Of a stretch of 64,000 bases of DNA, positions 44,077 to 57,300 are shown piece after piece. The translations under genes were made by a program, and so were the position numbers. This DNA comes from Sporobolomyces roseus (Eukaryota > Basidiomycota > Microbotryomycetes > Sporidiobolales > Sporidiobolaceae). The notes under the pieces were generated by a model, which was given only the letters and a program-made list of their open reading frames with translations, did not search any database and had not been told where the DNA came from. The DNA lies in the NCBI GenBank assembly GCA_016617785.1, contig JADILM010000008.1, forward strand, positions 1,178,001 through 1,242,000, in the 5' to 3' direction. How positions within the stretch are numbered: the first letter of the stretch is position 1; each line of letters opens with the position of its first letter.

Positions 44077-44796
44077 ATGCCCTTTATCCACGCGTCATCC
44101 GCATTAGCTTGGAAAGCAGGAGCGATTCTCAGTCAGTTTCTCGTTTCTCGCTCTCATCTCTCCTCAACAAGACTGATGAAGCGGTGGAGCAATTGACAGG
44201 TGCTTCGGGAATTATGAGTGGTGCTTTCGGTGCTCATGCGCTCAAGGCTAGATTAGGAGATCAGGCGGCGACTTGGGTGAGTCTCGCTTTCTGCAAGGAC
44301 TACTCATTCTTTTGACTGAGTACCGCGATTGTTGGAGCCCACAGGGCATGGCTAGTCAATACGCAATCTTGAACGGAGGTGAGCTGCATCTTTTGGTAAA
44401 ACGGAGAGAATGAGAAGCTGACTTTCCTCCTTTTCTCGTTTCTTCCACCGTCTCCCTTCCCACTCACTCTTTCTATCTGCGCTCCTTTTATCCTCATCAC
44501 CCTACTCTCAATACTCAGTCGCCCTTCTTGCGATCTCACAACATCCGATTCACTCTAAGCGACTCGCCGTTCCCTTGATCGTCGCAGGAACTACCCTCTT
44601 CTCAGGCTCGATCTTTGCTCTCCGACTCTTCAGGGGACAAATGGGTAGTCTCACAAAGATTGTAGGACCGAGCACACCGGTAGGAGGACTGCTGATGATT
44701 GGAGGTTATCTGAGTTTGGTGAGTTCTCGTCCGACGATTCAGCGATAAAAAGAAGTTTCGCTGATTTGTTGGTCCTCGAGTTCACAGCTTCTCTAG
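44077..44796 (+). CDS. DUF423 family small membrane protein
   Basis: Five exons (44077-44131, 44200-44276, 44345-44378, 44519-44718, 44788-44796) give 124 residues. SGIMSGAFGAHALKARLGD is the diagnostic DUF423 motif, followed by MASQYAILNGVALLAIS and GTTLFSGSIFALRL. The last segment is STPVGGLLMIGGYLSL. Four hydrophobic helices fill the protein, as in bacterial YgdD/YwdK relatives. Localisation and function are unknown. The last coding exon is only 9 nt (Leu-Leu-stop). Confidence 0.88.
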
Positions 44797-45094
44797 AGCT
44801 TCTTTACATGATCAAGCTGTTGTTTCATTATCCCTGCAACATTCACATCTCTTCCCATTTCCTTGCTTCACTTTCTCGAATGGCTATTACCGATCTCTCG
44901 CAAGTCTCTCGAATCGAACAAGAAGAACGAGAAGCAGGCGAATGAGTCGGCATTGACAACACAAAGAGGTATCGACGAATGAAAGGGTATTGTAAACAGA
45001 ACAAACGAAACGAAAGAAACGAAAATGAAAACCCAAAAAACTATGAAAGACGAAACCCAAGCTATTTTACTCTGTTCCTTCTGAGAGTCGCTCA

Positions 45095-45603
45095 TTAGGC
45101 TTCCTCTGCCTTCTTCTTCTCTGTAACGGTATCCCAACTCTCCACTCAGCTCAAAGCAAGAGAGTGTACACGAGAGAGAATGCTCACTCCAAGCTGCACC
45201 AACTTTCTTCCTGATCGTCGCTCCTTTCATTCCAGGTTTATCTTTTCTCAAATCTGCTGCCATCTCCTGTTGCGCCGAAGGAAATCGCTGCATCAGCACT
45301 GAGAGAGGAGGAGATGCAGGCGAGAGTATCGACGAACATGATAGAAATCGAGATATGCTTGATTGTTATGAGAAGAAGCTTTTCCACTGTTCAGGCTAGA
45401 CAGCTCGGCATCAGCTATATAGCTTCGATAGTGAGATGCAGAGGAAAAGACTACGAACGATTTGGATGAAGTCGATGAACCTGAAATTGAATCGAATCGA
45501 ATCGAACGGGGATTAGACAGAAACGAGTGCATTGATCAGCTGACGCGATCGAGTTAGCAGGAGTAGACTAAAGCTTACCTTTCGACGTTGTGTTCTTTCC
45601 CAT
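45095..45603 (-). CDS. Small HMG-like protein, divergent family member
   Basis: Five exons (45603-45579, 45480-45459, 45386-45338, 45287-45188, 45144-45095) give a protein of roughly 80 residues. Exon 1 (25 nt, MGKNTTSK) and exon 2 (22 nt) have the same lengths and phases as in the gene at 58136 (MAKNTSSK). The core reads NQAYLDFYHRFPSAQQEMAAD, then KPGMKGATIRKKVGAAWMES. This aligns with the family pattern Y-x-x-F...E-L...EW-x-ES. The end is Lys/Glu-rich (VTEKKKAEEA). It is probably a small basic nuclear protein; DNA binding is inferred from the HMG-like pattern. Intron 1 contains a short TCGAA repeat. The exon 3/4 junction is the least certain. Confidence 0.6.
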
Positions 45604-45804
45604 CTTGTCACGTTACTTGAAGGGAGAAAGAGAGGAATAATCGACGGAGGCGAGACTGAGAGAGTTTCAGTAGTTGTTAGCGGTTGCTACTTGCTGTTTG
45701 ACGCGTGGATTCAGATGGATTTTAGTGAAGAAGTGAGATGGGAAGTGAGAAGAAGGAAAGAGAGAGAGGAAATGTCAATTTTGATAGAGAGAGAGAGAGA
45801 ATTC

Positions 45805-45812
45805 TTTCGCAA
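45805..45812. promoter_or_regulatory. TTTCGCAA octamer upstream of HMG-like gene
   Basis: It lies about 200 bp upstream of the minus-strand start at 45603. It is followed on the same sequence by AACTTTCTCGAGG, similar to the surroundings of other copies in the window. Confidence 0.35.
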
Positions 45813-45955
45813 CTTTCTCGAGGTCTCGTTTCTCGCTTCCACTCTCGCAAACTGCTCTCATCTCTCTCGTACGACGAAAGTGAATCAATGCATGTACAAT
45901 GGGAACTAAACAAATTCAAGCGTAATCTTGTCAAGCAATTCCTTCCTCTCGTTCT

Positions 45956-47630
45956 TCAAGCGTTCAATTCCTTTCCTTTTTGACTCTTTCTCTTCCTCTT
46001 CTTCTCCGTCGGTCCTCCCTCCGACATCGATACAACCTCATCCACAGCTTTCCTCTTCTTCCCTTTCACCTTCTCCAATTCTCCAGCTAATTTAGCTCGT
46101 TTCCTCTCTTCCTTTTTGCGTTTCTTTTGTTCTTTCTTCTTGAGATTCTTCAATTTGGTCGATTGGTCGTCTTTGATAGAGTGTTGCTCAGTCGAAGGTG
46201 GGAGAGAGGGAGCTCGAGGTTGATAAACAGGTAGCAACATTGGTGGATCATTTTCTCTTTCCTCCTCCTCCTCCTCCGAGTTCGAATTGAGTCCTCCTTC
46301 GATACCCATTCCATATTGATCACTGACTCCCTTCATCATCTCTTGATCTTCGTCGTCGTCGTAACAGTCGCATTGAAAGTTGTCGCCAATTTGAGAGAGG
46401 AGGTTTGAACTGGCGAGAGTTTGACGAAGCTGATCCTCCAATTCCTTCCTCTTCTCACGACTTTCTTCCCCATCCTCCTCCTCCTCTTCATCTTCCCCCA
46501 TCTCGACGATTCCTTGAATAGTAGTCAAGCTTTCCTCCAAGATTTCTCCGATTTCCTCCACTTTCTGTTCAACTTCTCCCTCTCCCTCCTCCTCTTCTTC
46601 ATGGTGTTCCTCTCCATCATGTTTCTCCCCAATCCTCTCAAGTAAGCTTCCCATCTTTTCCTGCCTATCCTCTTTCGACAAGTAATCTTCATCTTCTTCC
46701 TCGTCCATCTCATCTTCCAAATTCCTCTGTTTCTCTCCCTCCTCCTCTCCCTCTTTCTCTAGCCAATGCATGTGTTTCTGTCCACCTTCTTCAATGTCGA
46801 CTTCAACTTGAGCGGAGTCTTGAATAGGTCCGATGAAAGAAGAGGCAGCTTTCTTTTTGGGAGATTCATAAATCTTGCGAACTTCTGAATGGATGGCGTG
46901 AGTGATCGAGGAAGGGAGATGGTCGCGATGAGGGTCGGGAGCGTCGGGAACAAAGTCGGGATCGGAGGAGGAGGAGGAATCGGAGGACAAGGACGAGGGA
47001 GGGTTGCGAAGGAGAGAAGGGAGTGAGTTTCGTTGAGAGGGAAGATTCAGAGAGATCTCGTCAATGGTCTGTGAGGTTCAGAGGCTGTGATCAGCTTTGG
47101 AGTGAAGCGATAGGAGCACTCTGGATACTCACCGGCTTCGAAAGAACAGCACCAAAATCAGACGAATCTCCATCTTGCGAAATTGATTCTTGCTTTCCTG
47201 CATTCTGATTCCCATTTCGCTTCTTCCACTCTTTCTGTGAGTGCCGCACGAGCCTCTGATCAGTGATCGTTTTTCTGATCAAGAGTAAACAGCGACTCAC
47301 CTCCCATTCCCTCATGACTTTGAATTCCCTCTTCTTAACTGACCAATCCTTTCCCTTTCCCTTCTCCAATTCCTCCATCTCCTTGACATAGTACTCTTGA
47401 TACTCTTTCGTATAGACACATGGGTGTCCCTTGATCGTCGAAGTTGAGAGAGAAGGAGCGGAAAGTCCGTTCGGAGCTTGAAACGAGCGAACTGTGCGAA
47501 TCCTACGATCTCGAAAACTATCTTCGAGAGAGATAGGCAGAGAGTGAGACGCACCTGAAGGAGGAGAGGGTCTTGAAGAGCGAGCTTGACGAGCGGCGGA
47601 ACGAGGTGAAGAAACTGAAATCGAAGTCAT
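45956..47630 (-). CDS. Acidic, coiled-coil, Lys-tailed nuclear protein of unknown function
   Basis: Three exons (47630-47301, 47234-47133, 47068-45956) give 514 residues. The N-terminus is Ser/Arg-rich (MTSISVSSPRSAARQARSSR). A more ordered part contains HPCVYTKEYQEYYVKEMEEL and KREFKVMREWEKEWKKR. A second Ser/Asp patch (SSDSSSSSDPDFVPDAPDPH) precedes long acidic stretches of Glu and Asp. The C-terminus is strongly basic (KNLKKKEQKKRKKEERKRAK), with nuclear or nucleolar signals. I do not recognise the family. Nucleolar or chromatin location is inference from composition. Confidence 0.65.
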
Positions 47631-47994
47631 CTTGAAGAGGCGAAAGACTGATGTGAAGCTAGCTTGCTTGAGTACTACTGGAGTTACTGGCGTAGTCTGC
47701 TGTACTATTCGAGAAAGTAAGAGTAGAAGTTGAGGAAAAGGGAAGTGAAGTGAAGGGAAAAAAGGGAAGAAAGGAAAGAGCGAATTCTCAGAGTCGAGTT
47801 TGTTCGCAGCTTGGGTTTCATCGATTGTTTCTCTCGCTCTCCTCCCTTTGACCGTATACTTGATAATCGAAAATGTACTGCAACAGAAATACTATGAACT
47901 TGTAGTATGAAAGAGATTCGTCAAAGAACGTTTTAAATGAGCGAGTGTGGGTGAGGGGGAAGGTATTGAATCAAACGACCTCTACTCCCTTCAT

Positions 47995-49815
47995 TTACGC
48001 ATCGTTCTTGGTGACCTCGTGAAGGGATTCAGCGAGATGTCTAACGTTGTGATCGGTGATACCAGCAACCGAAATTCTACCGTCCCTAGTCAAGTAAACG
48101 TGATACTCTTGCGCCAATCGATCAACTTGCTCAGGGGTGATACCCTACATATCACTCGTCATCTACCCTATCAGTACAGACCTCGGGTAGAGATAGGAAG
48201 GAAAGAGAGGGGAAACGTACGAGGTAAGCGAACATTCCAATTTGAGATTTAATGTGTTTCCAATCTTTCGATGAACCGACTTCTTTCAAGAGATCAAAGA
48301 GGGTGGATCGCATGTTGATGATTCGATCAGCCATTCCCTTGACCTCGGAAAGCCTGTGTCCCAATTTCAAGCGACGTAAGCTTCGGATTTTTCAACGAGA
48401 GTTACGAAAGAGGATCGGACGCACCATTGAGCGTTGAGCTTGGGGTCAGTGAGAAGCGTAGAAGCGACACGTGCTCCGTGTACAGGAGGGTTCGAGTACA
48501 TAGGTCGAACCAAGCTGTACGATCCCGGAACGCTGAGTAAACCATTCCGGAATCTGCTCAGTGATTGATAGAAACGTACATTTTGATCTGAGAATCGACC
48601 TTTGCCTTCTCTTCAGGGCTCTCGCAAACAACCGAGAAAGTTCCAACACGTTCACCGTAGAGACCCATGTTCTTCGCGAAAGATTGACAGAGCATTAATT
48701 GGTGACCTTCTTCGACGAAGTGACGGAGGGCGAAAGCATCGTTGTCGACCGATCTGTATGGAGAGAAAAGGAGGTGAGTGAGAATGGGAAGGGGGCGAGA
48801 AAGGGAGGTGTATTCACCCAGAAGCGAATCCGAGGTAAGCGTTATCGATCAAAGGGAAGTGGCCCTTCTCCTGTAAGACATGAAGAACTGCTAGTAAGGA
48901 ATAGTCACGTTACTCGAGAGGTTCATCGAACTTACCTTGATGATACTCGAGATTTCCTTCCATTGTTCCCTCGTAGGATCGATTCCAGTAGGGTTGTGAG
49001 CGCAAGCATGCAAAAGCACAATACTACCCTTCTCCATCGCATTCAAGTCCTTCTTCAAACCCTCGAAATCCAATCCAACCGTCTTCTTGTCATAGTAAGA
49101 GTAGGTCTTGACTTCGAGACCAGAATCCTTGAAAATTGGAATATGGTTACCCCAAGTTGGGGCGGGGAGGTAGATCGTCTTTGCGTGTGGGTAGTGGCGG
49201 GCTAGAAAAGCTCCGGCAATACGAAGAGCACCAGTTCCGGAAAGGGATTGAGTGATTGCGACCTGCGAGTACGAAGACAACAAACTATCAATCTCGGCAG
49301 AAAAGCGAGAGATAGGAAGATGTCGGTACTCACGCGTCCTTCCTTGAGAGGTTTCGAGTCTTCACCGTAAGCGAGAGTAGCAGCTGCGTTGGTGAAAGTG
49401 TTCAAACCAGTAATCGGTAAATATTCCTTGTCGTTTCTTTGACTGATAACTTTATCTTCAGCCTGCGCATCCGAACGGGTTTCGTCAGCATATTCACCAA
49501 TGTGCTGAACGAGGGCGGGGACGTACAGCGAGTACAGAAGGCAATACGTAAGGTTTCCCATCCTTGTCACGGTAAGCGCCAACTCCCAAATTGATCTTCT
49601 TGGGATCTTGATCCTTCTTGAATGCCTCCGTAATACCTGTAGACAATCATCTGCTCTATCAGTACTCGTTAGAGGTAGATGGAGAGAAGGAAGAGTAGTT
49701 TACCGAGAATTGGATCGGGAGGACCAGCAGGAACTTTAGACCATACTGAAGCTGATCGGACTGCGTTGAGTTGTACACTGAGTTGACGCGCTGAGAGTCG
49801 GGTACGGGAGAGCAT
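47995..49815 (-). CDS. AAT1: Aspartate aminotransferase, probably mitochondrial
   Basis: The start [20 protein letters not shown] (49815) is a mitochondrial presequence. The body is a class-I PLP aminotransferase: [55 protein letters not shown], then [17 protein letters not shown]. After these come [34 protein letters not shown] and [10 protein letters not shown]. The PLP lysine lies in [20 protein letters not shown]. The C-terminus ends [20 protein letters not shown]...KNDA. It interconverts aspartate/2-oxoglutarate and oxaloacetate/glutamate, feeding the malate-aspartate shuttle. It has about eight exons with short introns; I did not sum them individually. Confidence 0.95.
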
Positions 49816-50212
49816 GCTAGAAATGAGGGGAGATGAGTGGAGAGAGAGGAGAGGGAAAACGTGGGGGAAGAGAAGAGCGAGGAGAGGGTTTGTAGGGTTT
49901 GAGAGGTATAGAGTCAGTTGATATAGAGCTGCTTAACAGCTGTGTAGCTTGACTCACGCGATTGTAAAGTGGTGTGAAGGTGAAAGAGTCAGATTCACGC
50001 ACTGTCGGTAAAAACCGCAACTCGATTGCCGTATAAATCGCAACTACAGAAGCCCTGCTCTCATTGGGTATCATGTATAGTGGGAGAACAACATGGTCTG
50101 ACTATTTACGATCGACGAAATGAAAATAATCTACGAAAAACCCTCTCTTTTCCGTCGATCTCGCACCGCGGCTTTCGTCCTCTTTCCCTCTCACCTCAAT
50201 CCCTACTCCAGC

Positions 50213-52581
50213 CTAGTTCATCTTCTGGTGCTTGGGTAAGAATCCTTGTTCTTCAAGATCCGGATCGAATCCCAAGGAAATCGCAGGACTCGGCTGTGAT
50301 CGCACGACTATACTTGATCAGTTTCCTTCGACTCATTTGATCAGAAGCATGAACATAAACTCACAGTCCATCTTTCCCTCTTCAATCTGTCCCTACTCTC
50401 TACCTCCCTAGCCCTCTTCTTAGCCCTCTCAATCCTTTTCCTCTCTTCAACTTCCTCCTCATACTTCAAATGACCCTCACTCCGTTTCAATCCCATCTCC
50501 AAAGCCATTCCCGGTTTAGTCTTTCCCAACAAACTCCTCGCTGCCGGAGACAAATGATCTCCTGTCCTAGGTGTACTTCCTCCTCCTCCACCTCTCGAGC
50601 TCCCAGGGGTTCCTCTAATTGAACTCTCCATCGCACTCCTCCTCAAACTCGTACTCCCCGCTCGAGTTCTTGCATCCGTAGCGAGTCCTTTCCCACCACC
50701 ACTAGCAGATTCAGCCAAAGATCGTTTCGCTTTCCTAGCCATTTTGAACGCCAACTCTTCTCGTTTCGAAGTATCTTCGATTCGGAACGGACCGACTGAA
50801 CCATCTGAATCGAGAGACGAACTTCGGAGGGTTACGGGAGTAGCTTCGATCGATCCCCAGGTCATGAGTTCTTGGAGTGCTTGAGGAGGGAGTTGGGAAG
50901 CTCGAGGGGAGGGGATCGCAGAGACGAAAGAGAAATCGTTTACTCGTGGAGTGTGGGAGGTTGGTGCGGGATCTAAGAAAGAGCACACGTTGAGTCAGCG
51001 CGGTTTAGAAGCAGAGAGAGACAGAGAGAGTGGGGGCGTACAAGGTGTTCCAGAAATCGCAGCATTGATTCGAGATCGAGAAGGACTAGGTGTTCCTCCT
51101 ACACTCCCATCTCGACCTCCGTTCTCTACCTCCATCAATCGCGTAGCATGGTATCGGATTCCTTTTGGATCACCAAGTGGAAGAGCTGAAGTTGAAGCGA
51201 CGGGTTGTTGTAGTGATGGTGCATCGGAAGGATCCGTATCTGCATCGGGAGGGAACATGAGAGAGTTGCGATTCTGTGCACCAGAATTCAAGAAGACTAG
51301 TGAGTACCAACGAGAGAGAGGAATGAGACTGAGAGAGGTCTGGCTCACCTTGAATCGTGAACCCTGTACAGCTATCCCTTCTCCTCCTCCTAGTTCCTCT
51401 GTTTCCTCTTCGACAGCTGGTCTATCCCAATCGACAAACTGTTTCGCCTTTTCATCTACCCTCTCCACTTCCTTTCCCTTTCCCTTTCCATCTCTCTCTC
51501 CCTCAACTCCCAACAATAGTTTCTGACTCCCTTCCACCCCACCCGTAATCCTCAACCTCTCCCCCTCATCTCTTCCCCTCAACAATCCCCTAACCCCTCC
51601 CGTCTCGACTCCTTTCCCAACCAATAATTTCCTTTCTCCCGGTCTCTCCGCCTCTCCTTCAAGCATCAACACACTCCCTTCTCCCTGTTGAACCATCTCC
51701 CTCGTAACATCCACCAATCTCTCTCTCGCTTTCCTCCCCCTCACTTCTTTCTCATTCGCTCTCTTTTCAGCTTCCCACGCCCACTGGGTCTTGAGTCGTC
51801 TCGATTCGTTATCACGTGAGAGGAGGTGAGAGAATGAAGAATTATCTTCTGATGTGTAGAGGGATTGGAATGCGTCCAATGAGAGTGAGGGGGAAATACG
51901 AGAGGGTTGAGATGATTGAGAGGAAGGACGGGGAGTCATGGAGGATGTGGAGGCTGTCATGGGGGTGCGGTCGAATGAGGTTGGAGTTGCGTCGAAGGAA
52001 TGAGAATCGAGAGGAGTGCGTCCGGGTGTATCGGAAGCTGTAAATACTCGGAACACTCGGAATCAGTTCATAATTCGTGATTGGGGAAAAGAATGAGCTT
52101 CACCTCGAGCTCGACGTCGTGGTGTAGGAGTAACGATCTCCCTCATCCTTCTAACACTCTCTTCGATTCGTCCATGATCTTTCGATTCGAATGCAGAAAT
52201 CAATTCGTTCCTCCTATCCAAGGAATCCAATTGTGGAAAGAAATCTCTTTTGATGATATCGCTCAAATGTGTTATATATTCTTCTTCCTATCCACTTGGG
52301 AGATCGTCAGCTTCGAGAGATGGGGGAGCAGAGAAAGAGGGAGAACGAACGGATAGAATTTCTTGTTTGTATTTCGAATAGGTCGGCTTGTAATCATCTT
52401 TTCGGGTGAGTGCTTGTGAAGTACCACGAGTAGATGGTGTAGCCCCTCGTGTGCTAGCGAGAGAGGTGGAGGAGCGAGGAAGGGAAGATTGTTGATGATG
52501 AGGGGAATCCCATTCTCCTAAATCATTCTTACTTGACGAGGCGTAGGGTGTAGGAGGGAGTGATCCTGAGTCTTTGGGCAT
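50213..52581 (-). CDS. ESS2: Ess2/DGCR14-like splicing-associated nuclear protein
   Basis: The start is ATG at 52581 (MPKDSGSLPPTPYASSSK). The family blocks follow in order: YKPTYSKYKQEIL; HLSDIIKRDFFPQLDSLDRR; RISPSLSLDAFQSLYTSEDN; and an AWEAEKRANEKEV helix. Later blocks are KGIRYHATRLMEVEN and AARSLLGKTKPG. The last exon (ending at 50213) is joined by GTGAGT...CACAG and adds SPAISLGFDPDLEEQGFLPK. Ess2 proteins associate with late (C complex) spliceosomes. Three to five introns interrupt the gene, with ordinary GT-AG ends; long Ser/Gly-rich inserts separate the conserved parts. Confidence 0.85.
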
Positions 52582-52708
52582 GATCAAGTGAAGGGGGAGA
52601 GGACAAGCAGAGAATCGCCTCTTGATCTTTAGCGATTCACTTCAATTCCTTCCCACACATTCAGAGGACTTCTAGATCACTCAGATCACTTTCAAGACTA
52701 CTTCAAAC

Positions 52709-53826
52709 ATGTCTGAACAGGGTAAGAAGCTCACAAAGAAGGAGAAAAAAGCTCAAGCTTTCAGGCAACAAAAAGGGAAATCTACCAAAACCACATCTGC
52801 CCAACCCTTCACAGATGAAGATGCAGTACCTATTTCAGAGGATATCAATCAAGCAGAATCGGAACGAGAACCTGTAGTGGACAAGGAGAAGGAAAAGGGA
52901 AAGAAACGGAAACGTGAAACCGAGGAAGGAGAGGAGGAGAAAGTTGCGGGCGAAGGAGAGGAGGAAGTACCGAAAAAGAAGAAGAGACAGAGAGGGAAGA
53001 AGAAGAGTCAACAAGTTAGACCAGGAGTTGATGAGGAAGGGAAACCAAGATTGATCGTTTTCGTTGGTACGTCTCTTTAACACTCTCCCTATCTACTGTC
53101 TTTGATCGTCACTAATAGCGATGGCTTGTGGGGTATAGGTAACTTACCTTACAAGATTACTTCAGAAGAAATCGCAAAACATTTCGAACCCTGCGGTAAC
53201 TCTTCTTCCCTTTCCCCTTGCCTTCTCCCATTTCTCTCCCTCGTACTAAGAACCTTCTATTCGAAAATTCAGGTGAACTCCCAACCGTCCGACTCCTAAC
53301 TCCCAAACCCGACCCTTCGAAGCCCTCTGCACCCTCCTCGAAAGGTTGTGCATTCCTCCAATTCTCCACCTCAACCTCTCTCCAATCCGCTCTCCGTCTC
53401 CACCACTCGACCCTCCAGAACCGTAAGATCAACGTCGAGCTCACTGCGGGTGGAGGAGGGAATTCTGAAGCTCGTAAAACCAAGATCGTCGCTCAACGAG
53501 AGAAGCTCACGTTGGAACGAGAGAAAGCTTTGAAGAATAAGAGGTTGAGGGAAGGTGAGACGGAGGATGGGGATAAAACTGGAAGGTGGAAAATGGCTGC
53601 TGGTGCTAAAAAATCTCAGGCGGATATCGTTGAGGATGGAGAGGAGGCGGTGGTTGTTGATGGAAGGAAGAAGAAGGTTAGGGATAGGAGGAATCGAGAT
53701 GATGGAGGAGTTGGGAAAGCAAAGATGGAGAAGGAAATGAAAGAGGCGGCGGAGAGGAAAGCTTTGAAAGCGAGTTCGGGCGCTAATGCGATTAAATTGG
53801 CGAGTGGTTGGGGAAACAAAGCGTAG
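52709..53826 (+). CDS. NOP6: Nop6-like nucleolar RRM protein
   Basis: Three exons (52709-53066, 53139-53195, 53273-53826) give 322 residues. A Lys/Glu-rich N-terminus (KKLTKKEKKAQAFRQQKGKS; KKKKRQRGKKKSQQ) leads into one RRM: RNP2 RLIVFVGNLPYKITSEEIAK and RNP1 KGCAFLQFSTSTSLQSALRL. It ends NRKINVELTAGGGGNSEARK, which is characteristic of Nop6. A basic tail ends KLASGWGNKA. Nop6 acts in early assembly of the small ribosomal subunit in the nucleolus. The starts of this gene and Ess2 are 127 bp apart and divergent, so both share a promoter. Confidence 0.8.
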
Positions 53827-54355
53827 AGATCATAAAAGGGTGACAGGGAGGAGAAAGGAAGAACTTTGAGAGGGAGAAGGGGTAGATTGGTTTCGAAATG
53901 GAGGGTTCTTTGTGTTCTGTACTATTCCCACTCTCTCTCTACACTCTGCACTGCACTTATCCTTCTTTCCCTACTCTCTCATAACTATCCTTTCCTCAGG
54001 TGCAGGTAACGTAACGATTCGAGGTCGTTTTAGAGGGGAGAGGTAGGGTCAGGACTTTTTGCGAAAAACTCTCGCAACTTTCACGTCTCCGCTCTTCTAC
54101 TCACAAACACCCCGATATCGCTTCTTCACCATGCAATCGACGGAGAGCTCGACTGTTTCATGGAGTTCCTTTGTTGATCCCGCTTAGGCCTTCGAATCCA
54201 ACTCTCGCTCCCTCTCTCCTCCTCCCTTTCACTTTTCAACTCGTCAACAGCACCAGCACCCCGATCCTCCACACAGCGGTATCAGTGACATCAACCAATA
54301 GTTCAAGCGTTTCAGTGAGGCTTCAAGAAGGGTAGGGAGCCGGAAAAGTACTTGA
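53827..54355. promoter_or_regulatory. Intergenic region with TTGCGAAA motif upstream of EGF-like gene
   Basis: TTGCGAAA lies at 54059-54066 and is followed at once by AAACTCTCGCAACTTTCACG, a near-palindromic partner copy. Pyrimidine-rich DNA and the start at 54356 follow. Confidence 0.45.
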
Positions 54356-57300
54356 ATGGACACTTCAACACCTCCCCCTTCTTCGTGAGTATAGTAACTG
54401 CTGTCTAGCCGCCGGTAGTCAGCTAACAATGATTCATCTTCCTCACAGTGCGCCTCTCCCCTTACCGGATCAAGAGCGACGAAACGAAGAAGAATGGTTC
54501 ACTTCGACTCCTTTGCCTGATCTCACGTTCAGCTTCAAACCTCGACAGCTCAGGTTGACAAGATCAGAGGATATGCTCAGAGATTGGAGGGCGAAAGAAG
54601 AGGATGAAGGAGGAGGAGAAGAGCGAGAGGGATCATTGATATTGGACATTCAAGACAAGACTGAGGAAGAAGGGGGAGGGACTGAGACTGAGAGCAAGTC
54701 GGAGAAGGAAGAGAACGAGGAGGACTGTCAAATCATCGAGGCTAGGACGACATTCGTCGAATCGAGGAAACGGGAAGAAGGGAACGAAGGAACGCCATCG
54801 GATCGTAAGGAGGAGAGGAGATTGCTCAAAGTTAGTACGGGCACGCACACTTCAGGCGATCGATCAGGATCGACAACTCAGGACAGCTTTATTGACCCTC
54901 TGATGGCTCGACCACTTCCCTCTTCAACTCTCAATTTCCCCCCTTCCTCTCCCGCTTCTTTCCTTCTCTCTTTACTCCCTCCCTCTCCTCGCACTCCGAC
55001 GTCACCCTTCTCTTTCGCCTTATCAAGCGAAACCCCGTCCCCTCCAAGACATGATCTCACAGGTCGACCTCTCCCCTCAGCACCTCCTCCTTTATTGCCT
55101 TTCGATATCCCCTCTTCTCCCGCTTCACGATCCCCTCGCCAGCGATTTTCGTCGACGAAGTCTTTTGCGAGAAGCTTGAGTCAACGAAGAAAGGGAAAGG
55201 AGGACGAAGAGGATACGATGCAAAGTCGGAACAGTCTGAGGAGTTATTGGGACAGTACGCTGGAGACGGATCGAACAATTGATAGCGTGAAGGATTCGTC
55301 AAGAAGAAGTCGACTCAGGATTCCGCTACCTTCCCCAATTCCGTTCCCTTCGAACTCTTCACTGTCTCTTCCGACTCCACCAGCTCGATCTCATTCGCCC
55401 GAACCCACCTCTCCTTCCCAATACCGCTCAAGCTATTTCACTACCCTTCCCGACAGTCGAACTCCTCCCACACGTACTCCAACTTCGTCCTCCTTTCACT
55501 TTTCCCCTCGTCCTTCTTCTCCGACGACACCGACATCTCTCCATCCTTCATTCTCTATCAGCCATTCTTCGAATCCTCCTCAGCGATTTCCTACACCTCT
55601 CGCACCTTCCTTCCCTCTCCCTGCACTCTCAATTCCTCCCTCAGCTTCCTCCTCGTCTTTCCCCCTTCCTCCTTCTTACCCTCAAACCCCAACTTCCGCC
55701 TCTCACTCTCACTCTCACGAAGATCATTCCCTTCTCTACCCACCTCCAACTCCAGTACCTTCGGTCCCGAAGTTCGTCAGCGTATTCATGGATCCCTCTT
55801 ACAATCAATCTTCTACAAGCTTTCCTCCATCGGCCACTCAATCAACAACAACGCACTCGATACGAAGACGAAGTTCATCTCTCAGCGCGAATAACCTTGA
55901 TGTGTCTAATGAAAAGCTAGTGGATTCGAAAAGGAGAACCATGAAATGGTTGAACGAAGTGAGCTACGAGGACTCAGTTACGCAAGAAGGAAGTTCTGGA
56001 TCTAGTGGGAAAGGAGGAAGAAAGAAACGGGTTAGGATACGAGAGGGATGGATGAAAAGGTTGAAAAGGTTTGGGAAGAGTAACAGGGGGAAATGGATCG
56101 TTATCTTTGGAATTCTGGGAGCGGTTTTACTGGTGATAGTGATTGGAGTCATTGTGGGAATGAGGAAAGAGGATTTAGGGGAATGTGAATGCGAGAACGG
56201 AGGGAAACCTTTGTTGGAGAAGGGGATCTGTTCGTGCTCTTGCCGAGAGGGATGGGGAGGGACACGATGTGATCTTGACGGTACTTGTGTCGAGGTGGAG
56301 ACGGTTCAAGGTACAGAACGAATAGCTCAAGGATTAATCGATCTCGCTCAATCAACTTCTTCTCTCTGGTCACCCTCAATCGATGTCCCTCGACTCGCCT
56401 ACACACTCAATCGATACGTCTCTCACTACTCCTCTTCTCCTTCAAGCGACTGTTCTGCTCAACTCTCACTCCTCGACGTTCCCTCTCTCATTCTATACCC
56501 GACTCGACTCTCCTTCGCTCAATCTGCTCTACTTCATACCCTCTCTCTCACCGAATCCAACTCTACTCATTCGCGACTACAGCATTTCATCTCCTCCCTC
56601 GATTTCACCAAATTCGGTTATTCTCCTTCGCCAACAAGGAATTCCAATTTCCAGATCATTTCAGGTGGATTCACTTTCGATTTTGCAAGTCTTGAGCGAC
56701 TCGTACAGGATGTGAAATGGGAAGATCTAGTGAATGCGGGAGAGGAGGAAATGACGAGAATGGAGGGGAAGTTGGAGGGATTAGAGAGAGTTACGGGGTA
56801 TGCTGTTGCTATTCATGCGCAGAGGGGAGAGGCGTTGAAACATTATTGGATGGATACGCTGGGGAGAGAAGAGGAGGAGTTGGATGGGTTCAGGGACAGG
56901 GTGAGGAGTGCGAGAATAGTGATACCTTTCGAGGAGGATGTGAAGTTCGTCGAGGAGCGAATCGCGCGGCGGAACAGTTCGATATCGATCGTTGAGGGAA
57001 CAGGTTGTAGAGCGGGATTGAGTGAGGAAATGATTGAAAGGGTGAACGAGATCGAAGATGGAGTTCTCGGATTACCTCGAATCGATTCAAATGGATCTGG
57101 CGATTGCTCGGTACGTTCTCTTCCCCTTCCTCAGCACGAAAAGGATCGCTGAGAAGGGATAGCATCTACGCAGATTCGACCCATTTATGGATTCCTCGAC
57201 TTCCTCTCCCTCTCTTCCACTTCTTCTTCCTCCTCGCCGTCTCAACCCTCTCTCATCCTCACGCAACACGTCACTTCTCGACTCACCTATCACACTCCCT

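Noticed and set aside
54429..54448. ATG at 54429 as start of the EGF-like membrane protein
   Set aside because: It lies between a GCTAAC branch-like site and the CACAG acceptor. The exon starting at 54356 joins perfectly in phase.
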